Source: JAKZVK01 sp965248255 (GTDB taxonomy: Bacteria; Acidobacteriota; Terriglobia; Bryobacterales; UBA6623). Taken from it: DNA of 64,000 bases. The position numbers and the translations under genes were made by a program. The DNA is taken from contig CBDFIW010000004.1 in the NCBI GenBank assembly GCA_965248255.1, positions 2,170,001 through 2,234,000 on the forward strand, given 5' to 3'. Shown one piece after another: positions 33,575-41,588 of this stretch. A model generated the notes under the pieces. That model was not told where the DNA came from. It worked only from the letters and a program-made list of their open reading frames with translations, and ran no database searches. Position 1 is the stretch's first letter; every line of letters begins with the position of its first letter.

Positions 33575-34786
33575 TCACAAAGCCGCTGGGACCAGGACTC
33601 GGTTCCGCAGCCAGCTCAACTCACGAGCGATCCCTTCCGACAGGTCGGCTGCTTGCAGCTCCGGCGGCAACACGCTCCAGGCATAGGTCTCGGCTTCGAA
33701 GTGGCGAACCTGCGAATAGCGTCCCACCTCGGCCAAGAAGCCGTCGATATGTGCTTGGGTCGTCTCGAGCAGCCCGAAGCGATCGACGAACAGCGGCACG
33801 TGGAAATGGATGCGCCATTCACCTGATGCCGCACCGTCACAGGCGGTGATCGCAGTGGGTAAGTCGTCGATGAAGCTTTCCGTGCCACCGTCTTCGCCGC
33901 GTGTGCGGACGATCGTTTGATGGAGATAGCGGTCTTCCGCGAAACCTCGCAGTTGATCCAGCGCAAGCCGACGCTCCGGTTCGCTGAGCTGGTCAAAATC
34001 CACCCGCACTGCCGACGACACCTGGATCTTCCCGATCTCGATACCTGCTTCGGCGTAGCGCCGCAACGAGTCGGCGTGGTCTTCGAACATCACCGCGGCA
34101 TGGCAGATGTCGTAGCAGACGCGCAGGTAGCGGCGGGCGCGGCGCTCGTCCGTGTGCCTCGACAGTTGCTCGCGAAAGAGACGAATCACATCGTCGCAGG
34201 TGTCAAGGTAACAGCCCGGCTCGGGCTCCAAGTCGATGTGGATCAACCGCCCGGTCTCTTGCTCGAGCCGACTCAGGTGGTCGGCGAGACGGCCCAGGTT
34301 GCGGGCCGCCTCTTCGACGCCGGAAGAGGATGCTGCGATGTTGGCACGCCAGCCGATGGGCAGTGTCGAGATGCTTCCTTCGGCGCCCTTCGCCAGCAAG
34401 CGGTCTTGAATCTTGATCAGATCGAGCGTGTAGTCGAGGCGTTCCTGGCTGCGCCAGTCAGGCTCGTACACCTTGTGCTTGACGACCGCTTCGTGAAAGT
34501 CGCCGTGCGGAAAGCCGTTGAAAGTAAAGGGCACCAGCCCGTTGCCGCCGAGCCAATCTCGGAACTCTCCGACACGGTCCTGTTCGATCAACTCGCGCGC
34601 GGCCCGAGCCGAAAGCCACAGCCCGACTCCCATCGGCGCGTCCGGGCTCACCCGCGCTTTCACGCGCAGCGCGTAGCGCTCGAGGTTCGCACGTGTTTTC
34701 TCGTAGCTCGCCCCAGCGTGGACGTTGGTACAGTAGCCGAGCATCGCGCCCGGGCCCAAACTGCCACCCATCCCGCCTTCACTCAT
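33575..34786 (-). CDS. eboE: Metabolite traffic protein EboE-like (TIM barrel)
   Basis: 403 residues. The opening MLGYCTNVHAG after an 18-residue glycine-rich leader is characteristic of EboE, a sugar-isomerase/epimerase-type TIM barrel. Other landmarks are VPFTFNGFPHGDFHEAVVKH, IHIDLEPEPGCYLDT, RVCYDICHAAVMFED and EWRIHFHVPLFVDRFGLLET, which supply a metal-site set of E, D, H and H. It overlaps the EboB gene by 8 bp. The family is required for export of precursors in cyanobacterial scytonemin synthesis; the reaction is not known. Confidence 0.88.
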   Translation of the reverse strand: MSEGGMGGSLGPGAMLGYCTNVHAGASYEKTRANLERYALRVKARVSPDAPMGVGLWLSARAARELIEQDRVGEFRDWLGGNGLVPFTFNGFPHGDFHEAVVKHKVYEPDWRSQERLDYTLDLIKIQDRLLAKGAEGSISTLPIGWRANIAASSSGVEEAARNLGRLADHLSRLEQETGRLIHIDLEPEPGCYLDTCDDVIRLFREQLSRHTDERRARRYLRVCYDICHAAVMFEDHADSLRRYAEAGIEIGKIQVSSAVRVDFDQLSEPERRLALDQLRGFAEDRYLHQTIVRTRGEDGGTESFIDDLPTAITACDGAASGEWRIHFHVPLFVDRFGLLETTQAHIDGFLAEVGRYSQVRHFEAETYAWSVLPPELQAADLSEGIARELSWLRNRVLVPAAL

Positions 34787-35588
34787 CGTTCAGGCTGAAC
34801 TTGTCGGATTGGGACAGAAACGTGCGTGGATTGCCGTAGGAGATCTTCTCGAAAACTGCTGGGGGGTGGCCACGGCGCTTCAACTCGACACCGGTTTTCG
34901 GGACGTTCATCGGCTCGCTGTGGCCCCAATCGCCGGCGGAGTTGATCCATAGCCTCTCGGTACCGTACATCTCGATGATGTCGGCAGCGCGCTGGACGGT
35001 GCATTTCGAATCCGGATAGAGCGTCATGCCGCCCCAGAAGCCTTCGTCGAGCACCATCTCGACGGTGTGCTCCTCGACGTGGTCAATGAGGACGCGGCCG
35101 GGTGCGATGTGGCCGTTTTGTTTGATGGCGTCCATGATGAGCCGCGTACCCTTGCGCTTGTCTTCGAGGTGTGGCGTGTGGACGAGGATGAGTTGCCCGT
35201 GCTGGTCGGCCAGCGCGATTTGCTCTTCGAGGATCTCCAGCTCGTTACGTGTGTTCTTGTTGAGGCCGATCTCGCCGACGCCCAGCACGTTCGCCTTGTC
35301 GAGGAACTCGGGGATGATGGCGATGACTTCGCGCGCCAGGCCGGGGTCTTCGGCCTCTTTGGGGTTGATGCAGATCCAAGTGTAGTGCTGGATGCCGTAG
35401 GCGGCGGCGCGCTTGGGCTCGTAGTCGGTGAGCAGGCGGAAGTAGTCGAAAAAGCCCTTTGCCGACGAGCGGTCATACCCGGCCCAGAAAGCGGGTTCGG
35501 TCAGCGCGACGCAGCCGGCCTGCGCCATGCGCTGGTAGTCGTCGGTCGTGCGAGAGACCATGTGAATGTGTGGGTCGATGTACTTCAT
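34779..35588 (-). CDS. eboB: TatD-family metal hydrolase (EboB-like)
   Basis: 269 residues beginning MKYIDPHIHMVSRTTDDYQR, the double-histidine metal motif of TatD-like hydrolases. Further motifs are VLGVGEIGLNKNTRNELEIL (bridging glutamate), LILVHTPHLEDKRKG, RVLIDHVEEHTVEMVLDEGF and LWINSAGDWGHSEPMNVP. These fit the EboB group rather than nuclease TatD. It is 15 bp from the small upstream gene and overlaps eboE by 8 bp. Confidence 0.88.
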   Translation of the reverse strand: MKYIDPHIHMVSRTTDDYQRMAQAGCVALTEPAFWAGYDRSSAKGFFDYFRLLTDYEPKRAAAYGIQHYTWICINPKEAEDPGLAREVIAIIPEFLDKANVLGVGEIGLNKNTRNELEILEEQIALADQHGQLILVHTPHLEDKRKGTRLIMDAIKQNGHIAPGRVLIDHVEEHTVEMVLDEGFWGGMTLYPDSKCTVQRAADIIEMYGTERLWINSAGDWGHSEPMNVPKTGVELKRRGHPPAVFEKISYGNPRTFLSQSDKFSLNDE

Positions 35589-35603
35589 GGCCGCTCTCGT
35601 GCC

Positions 35604-35906
35604 TCATTCACTTTCTGGATAAGCCCCGACAGCGCCTTTGCCGGGCGACTTCGGGATCGGGTCGGTGGTCGGGTCGCTGAGGGCGTCGAGCACGCGCCGG
35701 GCCCGCTCACCGGCGCCGTCGGTCAGCACACCGAGCGCCTGCCGCATAGCTGCAACACGGAAGTCCTCGGCCTCGCCTTGCGGTTGCGCTCGATCGACGC
35801 GGTCGAGAAAGGCCGCGATGTCGACAATCTTGGCGCGGTGTTCGAGAAAGTAGAGATCCACGACGTGCTTGCGTGTAAGTGGACAGGATTGTGATTGGCT
35901 TGCCAC
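35604..35906 (-). CDS. Small conserved-looking protein at the head of the Ebo-like operon
   Basis: 100 residues from a GTG at 35906 with GGGGG about 10 bp upstream. The sequence (LTRKHVVDLYFLEHRAKIVD, IAAFLDRVDRAQPQGEAEDF, LSDPTTDPIPKSPGKGAVGA) has an organised helical N-terminal half and a conserved-looking SDPTTxP tail. I recall similar small proteins next to Ebo-type genes but cannot name a family. It is too short to be a standard EboA. Co-transcription with eboB suggests a structural or regulatory role in the cluster. Confidence 0.65.
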   Translation of the reverse strand: MASQSQSCPLTRKHVVDLYFLEHRAKIVDIAAFLDRVDRAQPQGEAEDFRVAAMRQALGVLTDGAGERARRVLDALSDPTTDPIPKSPGKGAVGAYPESE

Positions 35907-36301
35907 CGCAGAAACCCCCTTTGCGGCGTTCGGTTTCGATGCCGATCTTCATCACCGCTTGCCGACGCGAGCGGCACGGAATGGCCAACCTCAGTTTACT
36001 TCAAAGCGAAGGAGGTGAAGCTCTCTCGGCCCCCATCCCTCTACCAGAACTACGCCGCGAGTCCGAGGCTGATCCTTGTGATTCGCAGGTGGGCCACCGC
36101 TAATGTAACGAAATGGAAGCCGCGATCGAATCAATGAGTTGGTCGGGACGGTGCATGATGGGGAGTGCTGTGCCAAGTAGTGTGTCCACAGTACCGCTCC
36201 CCTAACTCTCGCGGTTCGGCAAGGTGGATGCATGCCTACAATTAAGGTCTGCCGACCGGCCGCCGGGGCGTGTCGCGTTTCCACTGAGTCGAGGAGAGAG
36301 C
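35907..36301. promoter_or_regulatory. Divergent gap between the Ebo-like operon and the ArsS pair
   Basis: No gene was seen in these 395 bp. On the plus strand TACAAT (36237-36242), with a weak GTTCGG (36214-36219) 17 nt upstream, could drive the peroxidase-like gene from about 36249, after which the ribosome site GAGGAGAGAG precedes the ATG. The promoter of the minus-strand Ebo-like operon must lie near 35930-36000 but has no clear consensus. The string AAGTAGTGTGT near 36175 also occurs near 6614. Confidence 0.4.
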
Positions 36302-36634
36302 ATGTCGAGTTACTATCATGAAGATGATCTGGCCCGTTTCGGCGACATGGGCAAGAACGCCCCGCACCTGTGGGAGAAATTCCAGGCCTGGTACGGGGCC
36401 GTGTTCGCCGAAGGGGCGCTAAGCGAGCGGGAGAAGAGCCTCATTGCGCTGGCCGTGGCGACCGCCGTACAGTGTCCCTATTGCATTGACGCCTATACGC
36501 AGGCCAGCCTTGAGAAAGGTTCCAACCTTGATCAGATGACCGAGGCGATCCACGTGGCGACGGCGATTCGCGGCGGTGCCAGCCTCGTTCACGGACTGCA
36601 GTGCCGTAACATCGCTGAAAAACTCAGCATGTGA
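36302..36634 (+). CDS. Arsenosugar-biosynthesis-associated peroxidase-like protein (carboxymuconolactone decarboxylase fold)
   Basis: 110 residues from the ATG at 36302 with ribosome site GAGGAGAGAG. It is an AhpD/CMD-fold protein with the redox pair CPYC in VATAVQCPYCIDAYT and the family helix LSEREKSLIALAVA. MTEAIHVATAIRGGASLVHG completes the proton-relay helix. The N-terminus SSYYHEDDLARFGDMGKNAP is typical of the subgroup encoded next to ArsS. It ends 7 bp before the ArsS start, so they form an operon. The exact reaction is unknown. Confidence 0.88.
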   Translation: MSSYYHEDDLARFGDMGKNAPHLWEKFQAWYGAVFAEGALSEREKSLIALAVATAVQCPYCIDAYTQASLEKGSNLDQMTEAIHVATAIRGGASLVHGLQCRNIAEKLSM

Positions 36635-36641
36635 GGAGCGC

Positions 36642-37682
36642 TTGACGCAGAGCCTGGTCTACCGAGAGCACGAGCTGGCCTCGAGCGCCCAGCAGCTCCG
36701 CGTTCTCAACCACTCGTCGCCGCCGATCAAGAGGTTTGACGACGCTCTAGCGGCTTCGGGTCTCCACCCGCTAGCGGCCACCGGCATCGAAGTGTTTCAA
36801 GTCAACGTCGGCAAGCTCTGCAATCAAACCTGCCAACACTGCCACGTTGACGCGGGACCCGACCGCAAGGAGGTTATGACCCGCGAGACGGCGGAGCTGT
36901 GTATCGAGGCGCTGGCCAAGACCGATATCCCGACGGTCGATATCACCGGAGGCGCCCCGGAGCTCAATCCTCAGTTCCGTTTCTTGGTGGATGAGGCTCG
37001 CAAGCTCGACCGTCACGTGATGGACCGTTGCAACCTGAGCGTGCTGCTGCTGCCGTCGCAGGCCGACTTGGCGGAGTATTTGGCCGGGAACCGGGTGGAG
37101 ATTGTGGCGAGCCTGCCGTACTTCATGGCGGCGCAAACCGACGCTCAACGAGGCGAGGGTGTATTCGACAAGTCGATCGAGGCGCTCAAGAAATTGAACG
37201 GTCTGGGATACGGCCAGCAGGGGACCGGATTGACGTTGAACCTTGTCTACAACCCGGTCGGCGCGTTCTTGCCGCCGCCTCAGGCCGCGATCGAGGCCGA
37301 CTTCAAGCGGGAACTCGACAAACGCTACGGCGTGGTCTTCAACTCGCTCTACGCCATTACCAATATGCCGATCAGCCGCTTCCTCGAGTTCCTGCTGCGG
37401 ACGAACAACTACGAGCGCTACATGCAACGGCTGATCGAAGCCTATAACCCCGCCGCTGCGTCGGGCGTCATGTGCCGCAACACTCTCTCGGTCGGCTGGG
37501 ACGGCGCCCTCTACGACTGTGACTTCAACCAGATGCTCGACCTCCCGGTTAGCTTCGGGGCCCCAGTTCACATTCGGGACTTTGTCCTAGGGAAGCTCAA
37601 CACCCGCCGCATCGTAACGGGCCAGCACTGCTACGGCTGCACGGCCGGCGCAGGATCGGGCTGCGCCGGAAGCGTGACGTAG
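36642..37682 (+). CDS. arsS: Radical SAM protein ArsS (arsenosugar biosynthesis type)
   Basis: 346 residues from a TTG at 36642 with an AGGAG box 5-9 bp upstream; upstream codons belong to the preceding gene. The radical SAM cluster motif CNQTCQHC (cysteines near residues 60, 64 and 67) is followed by TVDITGGAPELNPQF. The C-terminal DUF3641 domain shows CRNTLSVGWDGALYDCDFNQ and a Cys-rich end CYGCTAGAGSGC. In characterised arsenosugar pathways ArsS couples an adenosyl radical to methylated arsenic. No arsM is nearby, so the arsenic role is inferred from the family. The stop codon lies within repeat A4. Confidence 0.9.
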   Translation: MTQSLVYREHELASSAQQLRVLNHSSPPIKRFDDALAASGLHPLAATGIEVFQVNVGKLCNQTCQHCHVDAGPDRKEVMTRETAELCIEALAKTDIPTVDITGGAPELNPQFRFLVDEARKLDRHVMDRCNLSVLLLPSQADLAEYLAGNRVEIVASLPYFMAAQTDAQRGEGVFDKSIEALKKLNGLGYGQQGTGLTLNLVYNPVGAFLPPPQAAIEADFKRELDKRYGVVFNSLYAITNMPISRFLEFLLRTNNYERYMQRLIEAYNPAAASGVMCRNTLSVGWDGALYDCDFNQMLDLPVSFGAPVHIRDFVLGKLNTRRIVTGQHCYGCTAGAGSGCAGSVT

Positions 37683-37812
37683 CGTAAGGCTCCAGCCTTG
37701 CCGAGTCTCGATTCGTCGGGACTCAGGATGGCAAAAGACCGAGCAGCGGCTGTGGCTCGCGGACCTGAGAACCGAGGATTCGGTTCTCGGCAAAGCTGTA
37801 GCCTTACGCCAC
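37679..37812. repeat. REPIN-like pair of 49-nt repeats (A4 forward, A5 inverted)
   Basis: Copy A4 (37679-37727) and copy A5 (37764-37812) are inverted across a 36-nt spacer. In A4 hairpin 1 is AAGGCT/AGCCTT instead of AAGCCT/AGGCTT, a double compensatory change. Hairpin 2 in A5 is GAGAACC/GGTTCTC. The TAG stop of arsS is part of the GTAGCGTAAGG start of A4. The element lies between the 3' ends of arsS and the convergent aminotransferase gene. Confidence 0.8.
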
Positions 37813-37867
37813 ACCAGCGCCGGCTTGTCGGTTTGAGGGTCGTAGGCCTAGCTGCTGGGAGACCCCG

Positions 37868-39076
37868 CTAATTCGCCGAGACCTTGCTGGGCAGGGCGGA
37901 CGGCTTCCAGGCCGCGTGTATTTTCTCGATCGCCCGCGCCACGTCGAGGGTGTCTTCCCCATTGCCCATCAGGGTCTTCAGCGGCAGCCAGAAGGAGGTC
38001 GTACAAGCTTCCTCCGCCACCGGGCACGGCTCGACGCGGTGATCGAGAGATGCATACATGGGATTCTTGTAGAGCGGATGATCGTAGAAAGCGCCACAGG
38101 GGATCCCTTCCGCCTCCAAAGCCTTGACAAACTCGTTGCGGTTGAGACCAAACTCCTTCTCGTCGATCGCGCCGCACAGGAGACAGTAAGACCGTAGCGT
38201 AGCGCCATCGGGCACGGCTTGGAAGCGAATACCGGCGGCCTTTACCGCCTTGGTGAGGATCTCCACATTGCCCTGCCGGCGTCGCACCTGTTGGGGCAGC
38301 TTCTCAAGCTGCGCGGTCAGTACCGCCGCCTGGAATCCTGTCATCCGGAAGTTCGACGCCAGCGTGAAATGATCGAACGATCCGTGTCCGGGCCGCCGGC
38401 CGCAATTGGCGAAGGAGCGCGCGCCGGCGGCAACCTCGTCGTCGTTGGTCGTCATGAGGCCGCCCTCGCCGGCGGTCATGACCTTCGTGTTTTGGAAGCT
38501 GAAGGCCCCGGCGCGGCCGATGCTTCCGGAGCGCCTGCCCTTCCACTCCGAACCGTGCGCGTGCGCGGCGTCCTCGATGACGATGAGATTGTGGCTCGAC
38601 GCCACCGCCTCGATGCGGTCCATGTCGGCCATGACGCCGCCGAAGTGCACGGCGATGACCGCCTTGGTCCTCGGTGACAGCGCGGGCTCGATCGTCGCCG
38701 GATCGAGGTTGTAGGTATCCCTTTCGAGGTCGATGAAGACCGGAATGGCCCCGGCGCGTGAGACGGCCGACGAGGTCGCCACAAAACTGTGGGCAGGTAC
38801 GATGACTTCATCACCGGGCTCGATGCCGGTGGCGTGCAAGGCCATCTCGATGGCGATCGTGCCGTTGACACAGGCAACGGCGTGCTTGGCGTCGTGGACG
38901 CCCCCGAAGAGTTTCTCGAACTCTGCGACAAACCTGTTGTAGCCGCCCCATTGGCTGGAGCGGAGCACGTCCAACAGCAGCTCCTTTTCACGGGCGCCCG
39001 CCATGGGCCAGTCGGGGTATGCCGCCCTCCGTACCGGCTCGCCCCCGTGGATCGCCAGCTTTTCGCCCATGTCCAT
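37868..39076 (-). CDS. DegT/DnrJ/EryC1/StrS aminotransferase family protein
   Basis: 402 residues from the ATG at 39076 (MDMGEKLAIHGGEP); the frame is open further, but this start fits the family. It is a PLP fold-type I sugar-type aminotransferase: NGTIAIEMALHATGIEPGDEV, VFIDLERDTYNLDP, VIEDAAHAHGSEWKGRRSGS, and the PLP lysine in SFQNTKVMTAGEGG. The MTGFQAAVL and PLYKNPMY motifs are standard. It most likely transaminates a keto-sugar, perhaps a nucleotide sugar, and the neighbouring wecB supports a role in surface polysaccharide. It could also act on a cyclitol. Confidence 0.9.
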   Translation of the reverse strand: MDMGEKLAIHGGEPVRRAAYPDWPMAGAREKELLLDVLRSSQWGGYNRFVAEFEKLFGGVHDAKHAVACVNGTIAIEMALHATGIEPGDEVIVPAHSFVATSSAVSRAGAIPVFIDLERDTYNLDPATIEPALSPRTKAVIAVHFGGVMADMDRIEAVASSHNLIVIEDAAHAHGSEWKGRRSGSIGRAGAFSFQNTKVMTAGEGGLMTTNDDEVAAGARSFANCGRRPGHGSFDHFTLASNFRMTGFQAAVLTAQLEKLPQQVRRRQGNVEILTKAVKAAGIRFQAVPDGATLRSYCLLCGAIDEKEFGLNRNEFVKALEAEGIPCGAFYDHPLYKNPMYASLDHRVEPCPVAEEACTTSFWLPLKTLMGNGEDTLDVARAIEKIHAAWKPSALPSKVSAN

Positions 39077-39384
39077 AGAATACCGCGCGGAAGTGTGTAC
39101 ATTTGCGGGATGACGACCTTGCCAAGACGCAACCCGTGGGTCGGCGCCGGTTGCGGCGCCGGAGGGCCCCGAGGCAATAGCCCACGGCTTCAGGGAAGCA
39201 AACACCGGTAGGCACGTTCGTAGCCAGGCCAATTCAGATGAAGGTCGGATCGATCCGGCGAGAAGGGGCCAAGTTGAGTCGCCCTGACAAGGCTCGGTTG
39301 GGTTGGGAAGCCGTGTTCCCCGGGCTTACGCCCGGGGCTGTTGATTGGATCGCCGCTACGCGGCTCGGGTTTGCGCAGCCGCCG
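39077..39384. other. Gene-free stretch with family B repeat
   Basis: No gene was found between the aminotransferase start and the wecB stop. Its right part holds repeat copy B2 (39274-39367), with hairpins GCCCT..AGGGC-like, CCCCGGGC-TTAC-GCCCGGGG and CCGC-TA-GCGG. Confidence 0.6.
39274..39367 (+). repeat. Dispersed hairpin repeat family B, copy B2
   Basis: TTGAGTCGCCCTGACAAGGC opens the copy. Then come TTCCCCGGGCTTACGCCCGG and a final CCGCTACGCGGCTCG. It aligns along its length with copy B3 at 50106-50203 and in part, inverted, with B1 at 1583-1637. Confidence 0.65.
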
Positions 39385-40566
39385 TCAAGGCGATGTTTGC
39401 GATGCCGCGGTCGCCCGGCGGCCGACGGGCCGGGGCGAGTACCGCTCCAAGGCCTCCGCGATGCGACGGCAGGCTTGGCCGTCGCCGTAGGGGTTACGCT
39501 GCTTTGACATGCGCTGGTACTGCTCCGGCTCGTCAAGCAGACGGGCCGCCTCGTTTACGATCGAGCCGGCGTTTGTGCCGACCAGGCGGGCGGTTCCGGC
39601 TTCCACCGCCTCGGGACGCTCGGTGTTCTCGCGCATCACGAGGACCGGCTTGCCGAGCGACGGCGCTTCTTCTTGAATACCCCCCGAGTCCGTCAGTATC
39701 AGGTAGCTCCGGGTCATCAGGTCTACGAACTCGATGTAACCTACCGGTTCGAGTAACTCGATAGCGCGCCTGCCCGCCAACGGCCGGCGGACGGGATCCG
39801 CCACGTTCGGGTTGGGATGGACGGGGTAGACGATCTGCACGTCGGGCCGAGCGGCCAACGTGTTCAGCGCCCGGCAGATCTGCTCGAATCCTTCGCCGAA
39901 GCTCTCGCGGCGATGAGCGGTGACCAGGAGCAACTTGCGGGCCGGATCGAGAAACGGCCACTGCGGCCTCTCGACGCGTCCGTCGGCCAGGCGATCGCGG
40001 ACGGCAAGCACGGCGTCAATTACGGTGTTGCCTGTCACGAAGATGCGGTCGTCTTCGACTCCCTCGGCACGCAAGTGGGCGGCGGCCCGCTCGGTGGCCG
40101 CGAAGTGTAGATCACTTAGGCGCGTGGTGAGAGTGCGATCCATCTCCTCTGGGAAAGGGCGATACTTGTCCGACGTTCGCAGACCCGCCTCGACGTGGCC
40201 GACCGGGATCCTGGCGTAAAAAGCCGCCAGCGCGGCGCTGAACGTCGTGGTCGTGTCACCCTGTACCAGGACCAGATCGGGCTTCTCGGCCGTCATCACG
40301 GGTTCGAGCCCGGCGATGACACGAGCTGTGGTTTCGGGCAACGTCTGCCCGGGGCGCATCAAGTCGAGATCGTGATCTGGCTTCACGTGGAACGCCACAG
40401 CGAGCGCCTGGTCGAGCATCTCTCGGTGCTGGGCGGTCACACACGTTCGGACCGCGAACTTCTGCGGCTCGGACTGTAGGTAGGTGATCAGCGGGCAGAG
40501 CTTGATGGCCTCGGGACGGGTCCCGAATACCACCAGGATGCGGAGGGCAGGCTTCTCTGTAGCCAC
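39385..40566 (-). CDS. wecB: UDP-N-acetylglucosamine 2-epimerase (non-hydrolysing)
   Basis: 393 residues from a GTG at 40566 that begins just before the first strand RILVVFGTRPEAIKLCPLI. It interconverts UDP-GlcNAc and UDP-ManNAc for surface polysaccharides. Family residues are seen in VQGDTTTTFSAALAAFYARI, GHVEAGLRTSDKYRPFPEEM (catalytic acidic residues), VTAHRRESFGEGFE, YPVHPNPNV, LTDSGGIQEEAPSLGKPVLVMR and NTERPEAVEAGTARLVGT. The C-terminus has about 20 extra residues. It lies 18 bp downstream of the SirB1-like gene on the same strand. Confidence 0.94.
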   Translation of the reverse strand: MATEKPALRILVVFGTRPEAIKLCPLITYLQSEPQKFAVRTCVTAQHREMLDQALAVAFHVKPDHDLDLMRPGQTLPETTARVIAGLEPVMTAEKPDLVLVQGDTTTTFSAALAAFYARIPVGHVEAGLRTSDKYRPFPEEMDRTLTTRLSDLHFAATERAAAHLRAEGVEDDRIFVTGNTVIDAVLAVRDRLADGRVERPQWPFLDPARKLLLVTAHRRESFGEGFEQICRALNTLAARPDVQIVYPVHPNPNVADPVRRPLAGRRAIELLEPVGYIEFVDLMTRSYLILTDSGGIQEEAPSLGKPVLVMRENTERPEAVEAGTARLVGTNAGSIVNEAARLLDEPEQYQRMSKQRNPYGDGQACRRIAEALERYSPRPVGRRATAASQTSP

Positions 40567-40583
40567 TTCGGTTTTCCACGCCT

Positions 40584-41417
40584 TCAGTTCATCGTGGCCT
40601 GGCCCCTGCGGATGCGCTCGATCCATTTGCGCGCGTCGGCTGCGTCTTGCGCATCGGGCCTGACGGAGAGATAGGTTTCCAGGTCCTGGCGAGCCTGCTT
40701 CCACTGTCCCAGCTCGTAGTGCAGCCAAGCGCGGTGTTTCAGCTCGTCGGCCGCACCCGGCGCCAAGGCAACAATGGCATCGAGCACCGGCAATCCTTTG
40801 CGGTACTGGCGGCTGTTGAGGTAGATGTTGCGCAGATTGTTGAGCATGCGAATCAGGATCTGGCGGCTGTCTACGGCGCGAAGGTCGCTTTCGCTGGGCA
40901 GCGCCTCCTCGCCGCGGAGGGATGCGGCCAGCGCCTGGCACTCGCCGCGGTCGAGAATGCGGCCTCGATGAAAGGCGTCGATGTAGGTCGCTCGCCGGCC
41001 GTCGTCGTACTTGAGCAGGAAGTGCCCCGGCAGCCCGACGCCGTAGAACGGCAGACCGAGCCGCCGGGTAACCTCGAGATAGATCACCGAGAGGGTGATC
41101 GGAATCCCAGTGCGGCGGTCGATCACGTCATTGAGGAAACTGTTTCGCGGGTCGTAATAGTCGTCCTCGTTACCATTGAAACCTAGGTCGTCGAAAAAAT
41201 AACGGTGCAGGGCGTCGATGACCCGTTCCGGGTCGTAACACGACTCAGGCGGCGACGGGGCCTCGTTGGCGAACTGATCGAGCTTCTTCAGGTACGAATC
41301 CACGTCCAGGTCGGGGTACTCGATACGGGCCAGTACCAGCGCCGCACGTCCGAGATCCACACGATGCAAGGGCGCCTCGAAGATCCGCTCCAGTTCGTCG
41401 GCTACGGGGGAAATCAT
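40584..41417 (-). CDS. SirB1-family transglutaminase-like/TPR protein
   Basis: 277 residues from the ATG at 41417 (MISPVADELERIFEAP). The SirB1 N-terminal domain with transglutaminase-like fold is recognisable by YFFDDLGFNGNEDDYYDPRN-SFLNDVIDRRTGIPITLSVIY and YGVGLPGHFLLKYDDGR. The catalytic cysteine of active transglutaminases is replaced by serine in this family. A C-terminal TPR-like stretch follows (YRKGLPVLDAIVALAPGAAD, RAWLHYELGQWKQARQDLET). The function is unknown; some relatives affect sulfur metabolism or chemotaxis. It is co-directional with wecB. Confidence 0.85.
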   Translation of the reverse strand: MISPVADELERIFEAPLHRVDLGRAALVLARIEYPDLDVDSYLKKLDQFANEAPSPPESCYDPERVIDALHRYFFDDLGFNGNEDDYYDPRNSFLNDVIDRRTGIPITLSVIYLEVTRRLGLPFYGVGLPGHFLLKYDDGRRATYIDAFHRGRILDRGECQALAASLRGEEALPSESDLRAVDSRQILIRMLNNLRNIYLNSRQYRKGLPVLDAIVALAPGAADELKHRAWLHYELGQWKQARQDLETYLSVRPDAQDAADARKWIERIRRGQATMN

Positions 41418-41588
41418 GGTTCTTGTGTCTCGCCGTACCCAGAATATCATCTGCGCTGGGTTGGGCTGCCGGCACGAAGCGGCACGGGGGGAGGCCCACG
41501 AACAATCTGTGTCGGCATGGGGCGCTCGTTTGCCAAACCGTGGGCTGGGATGGGAGAATCACGATTCTCCAACGAGCCCTCACAGCGT

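Noticed and set aside
36470..37682. Selenocysteine in the ArsS/peroxidase-like pair
   Set aside because: These families sometimes contain selenocysteine, but no in-frame TGA occurs; the motifs are CPYC and CYGC with ordinary cysteines.
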